Positions 4,909 through 5,171 of a stretch of 5,171 nt of DNA are shown here, piece by piece. A program made the position numbers and the translations under genes. The stretch covers positions 1-5,171 of the forward strand of contig DKNL01000017.1 in NCBI GenBank assembly GCA_002474325.1. Direction: 5' to 3'. This stretch comes from Opitutales bacterium UBA7389. GTDB lineage: Bacteria > Verrucomicrobiota > Verrucomicrobiia > Opitutales > Opitutaceae. How positions within the stretch are numbered: the first letter of the stretch is position 1; each line of letters opens with the position of its first letter. A model generated the notes under the pieces. That model was not told where the DNA came from and did not search any database. It was given only the letters and a program-made list of their open reading frames with translations.

Positions 4909-5171
4909 TGCCTAGCAGAAAGCGGAATGTATTGGTTTGAGCTCACTTCCTCGGTTGTAGAACTATCAACGGGTCCAAGAGATAGTATTGCTGCTGCGAA
5001 TATGCCGATGCAGGCCCAAGAGAAGTGCTTGTATGAGAGGAACTGGCGAAGTCGTAGCAGAAGCAGAACACCATATGCGAGCCAAACAGCGATTGTCGCG
5101 GAAAGTTTGGGTACGTCGACCGACACGGTTTCTCGGGTCCAATATGCGGCACCTATCGCTAGCGAACTGGA
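4905..5171 (-). CDS. CcsA/HemX-like cytochrome c assembly membrane protein, C-terminal end (partial)
   Basis: Only the last 88 codons lie in the window. The frame is open to the window edge, so the GTG at 5126 is internal and the gene starts beyond base 5171. Two hydrophobic spans are visible: LSATIAVWLAYGVLLLLR, which runs into LRQFLSYKH, and WACIGIFAAAILSLG. The order (short polar loop VSVDVPK, a membrane helix ending in YGVLLLLR, a basic loop, another helix, a short polar tail) resembles the C-terminus of CcsA/CcmC/HemX proteins, which handle heme during cytochrome c maturation. In that family the loop usually reads W-x-DPK; here it is VSVDVPK, so the motif is only partly kept. Position directly before hemA fits HemX, which follows hemA in the Bacillus heme operon. 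The stop overlaps the hemA start as ATGA. The family call is moderate because most of the protein is unseen. Confidence 0.66.
   Translation of the reverse strand, partial: SSSLAIGAAYWTRETVSVDVPKLSATIAVWLAYGVLLLLRLRQFLSYKHFSWACIGIFAAAILSLGPVDSSTTEEVSSNQYIPLSARQ

Noticed and set aside
1..5171. CRISPR array, tRNA/rRNA genes, phage or defence system
   Set aside because: No regularly spaced repeats, no tRNA or rRNA-like sequence, and no integrase, nuclease or toxin-antitoxin domain were seen; almost all DNA is accounted for by housekeeping genes.

Overview
The window looks like an ordinary chromosomal housekeeping stretch from a bacterium, most plausibly a marine member of the Verrucomicrobiota (Opitutales/Puniceicoccales type) or a close PVC relative. 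This placement is inference from protein style: the tryptophan/arginine-rich region 2 end of the ECF sigma factor, an anti-sigma protein with an EYC-x2-H-x2-C segment, an unusually short glutamyl-tRNA reductase, moderate G+C, and few well-placed Shine-Dalgarno sites. It is not a phylogenetic result.

Layout. (1) 1-1081, plus strand: the 3' part of an ECF RNA polymerase sigma factor, followed 6 nt later by a single-pass membrane protein that is probably its anti-sigma factor. (2) 1085-3364, minus strand: dapA, dapB and ruvA, read in that order, with 1 and 2 nt between stop and start codons. DapA and DapB carry out the first two committed steps of diaminopimelate/lysine synthesis; RuvA binds Holliday junctions. 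(3) 3365-3593: a 229-bp intergenic region between dapA and a rightward small gene, holding four perfect short inverted repeats and what may be the decayed 5' end of a REP-associated tyrosine transposase (RAYT) element. (4) 3594-3869, plus strand: a small acidic protein of unknown function whose end overlaps hemA tail to tail by 11 bp. (5) 3859-5171, minus strand: the 3' end of a membrane protein resembling the CcsA/HemX cytochrome c assembly family, joined by an ATGA overlap to hemA, which encodes glutamyl-tRNA reductase of the C5 heme pathway.

Both convergent junctions (1081/1085 and 3859/3869) leave no room for a separate intergenic terminator. The most striking unexplained structure is a perfect 12-bp inverted repeat with a 5-nt loop inside the start of hemA (4785-4813). 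It is followed on the plus strand by a T-run, so it looks like an intrinsic terminator facing against hemA. I see no CRISPR array, tRNA, rRNA or intact insertion sequence, and no convincing wholly new system. The points worth a second look are the antisense hairpin, the hemA product lacking its dimerisation domain, the intergenic palindrome cluster with the possible RAYT remnant, and ruvA placed in a dap operon.
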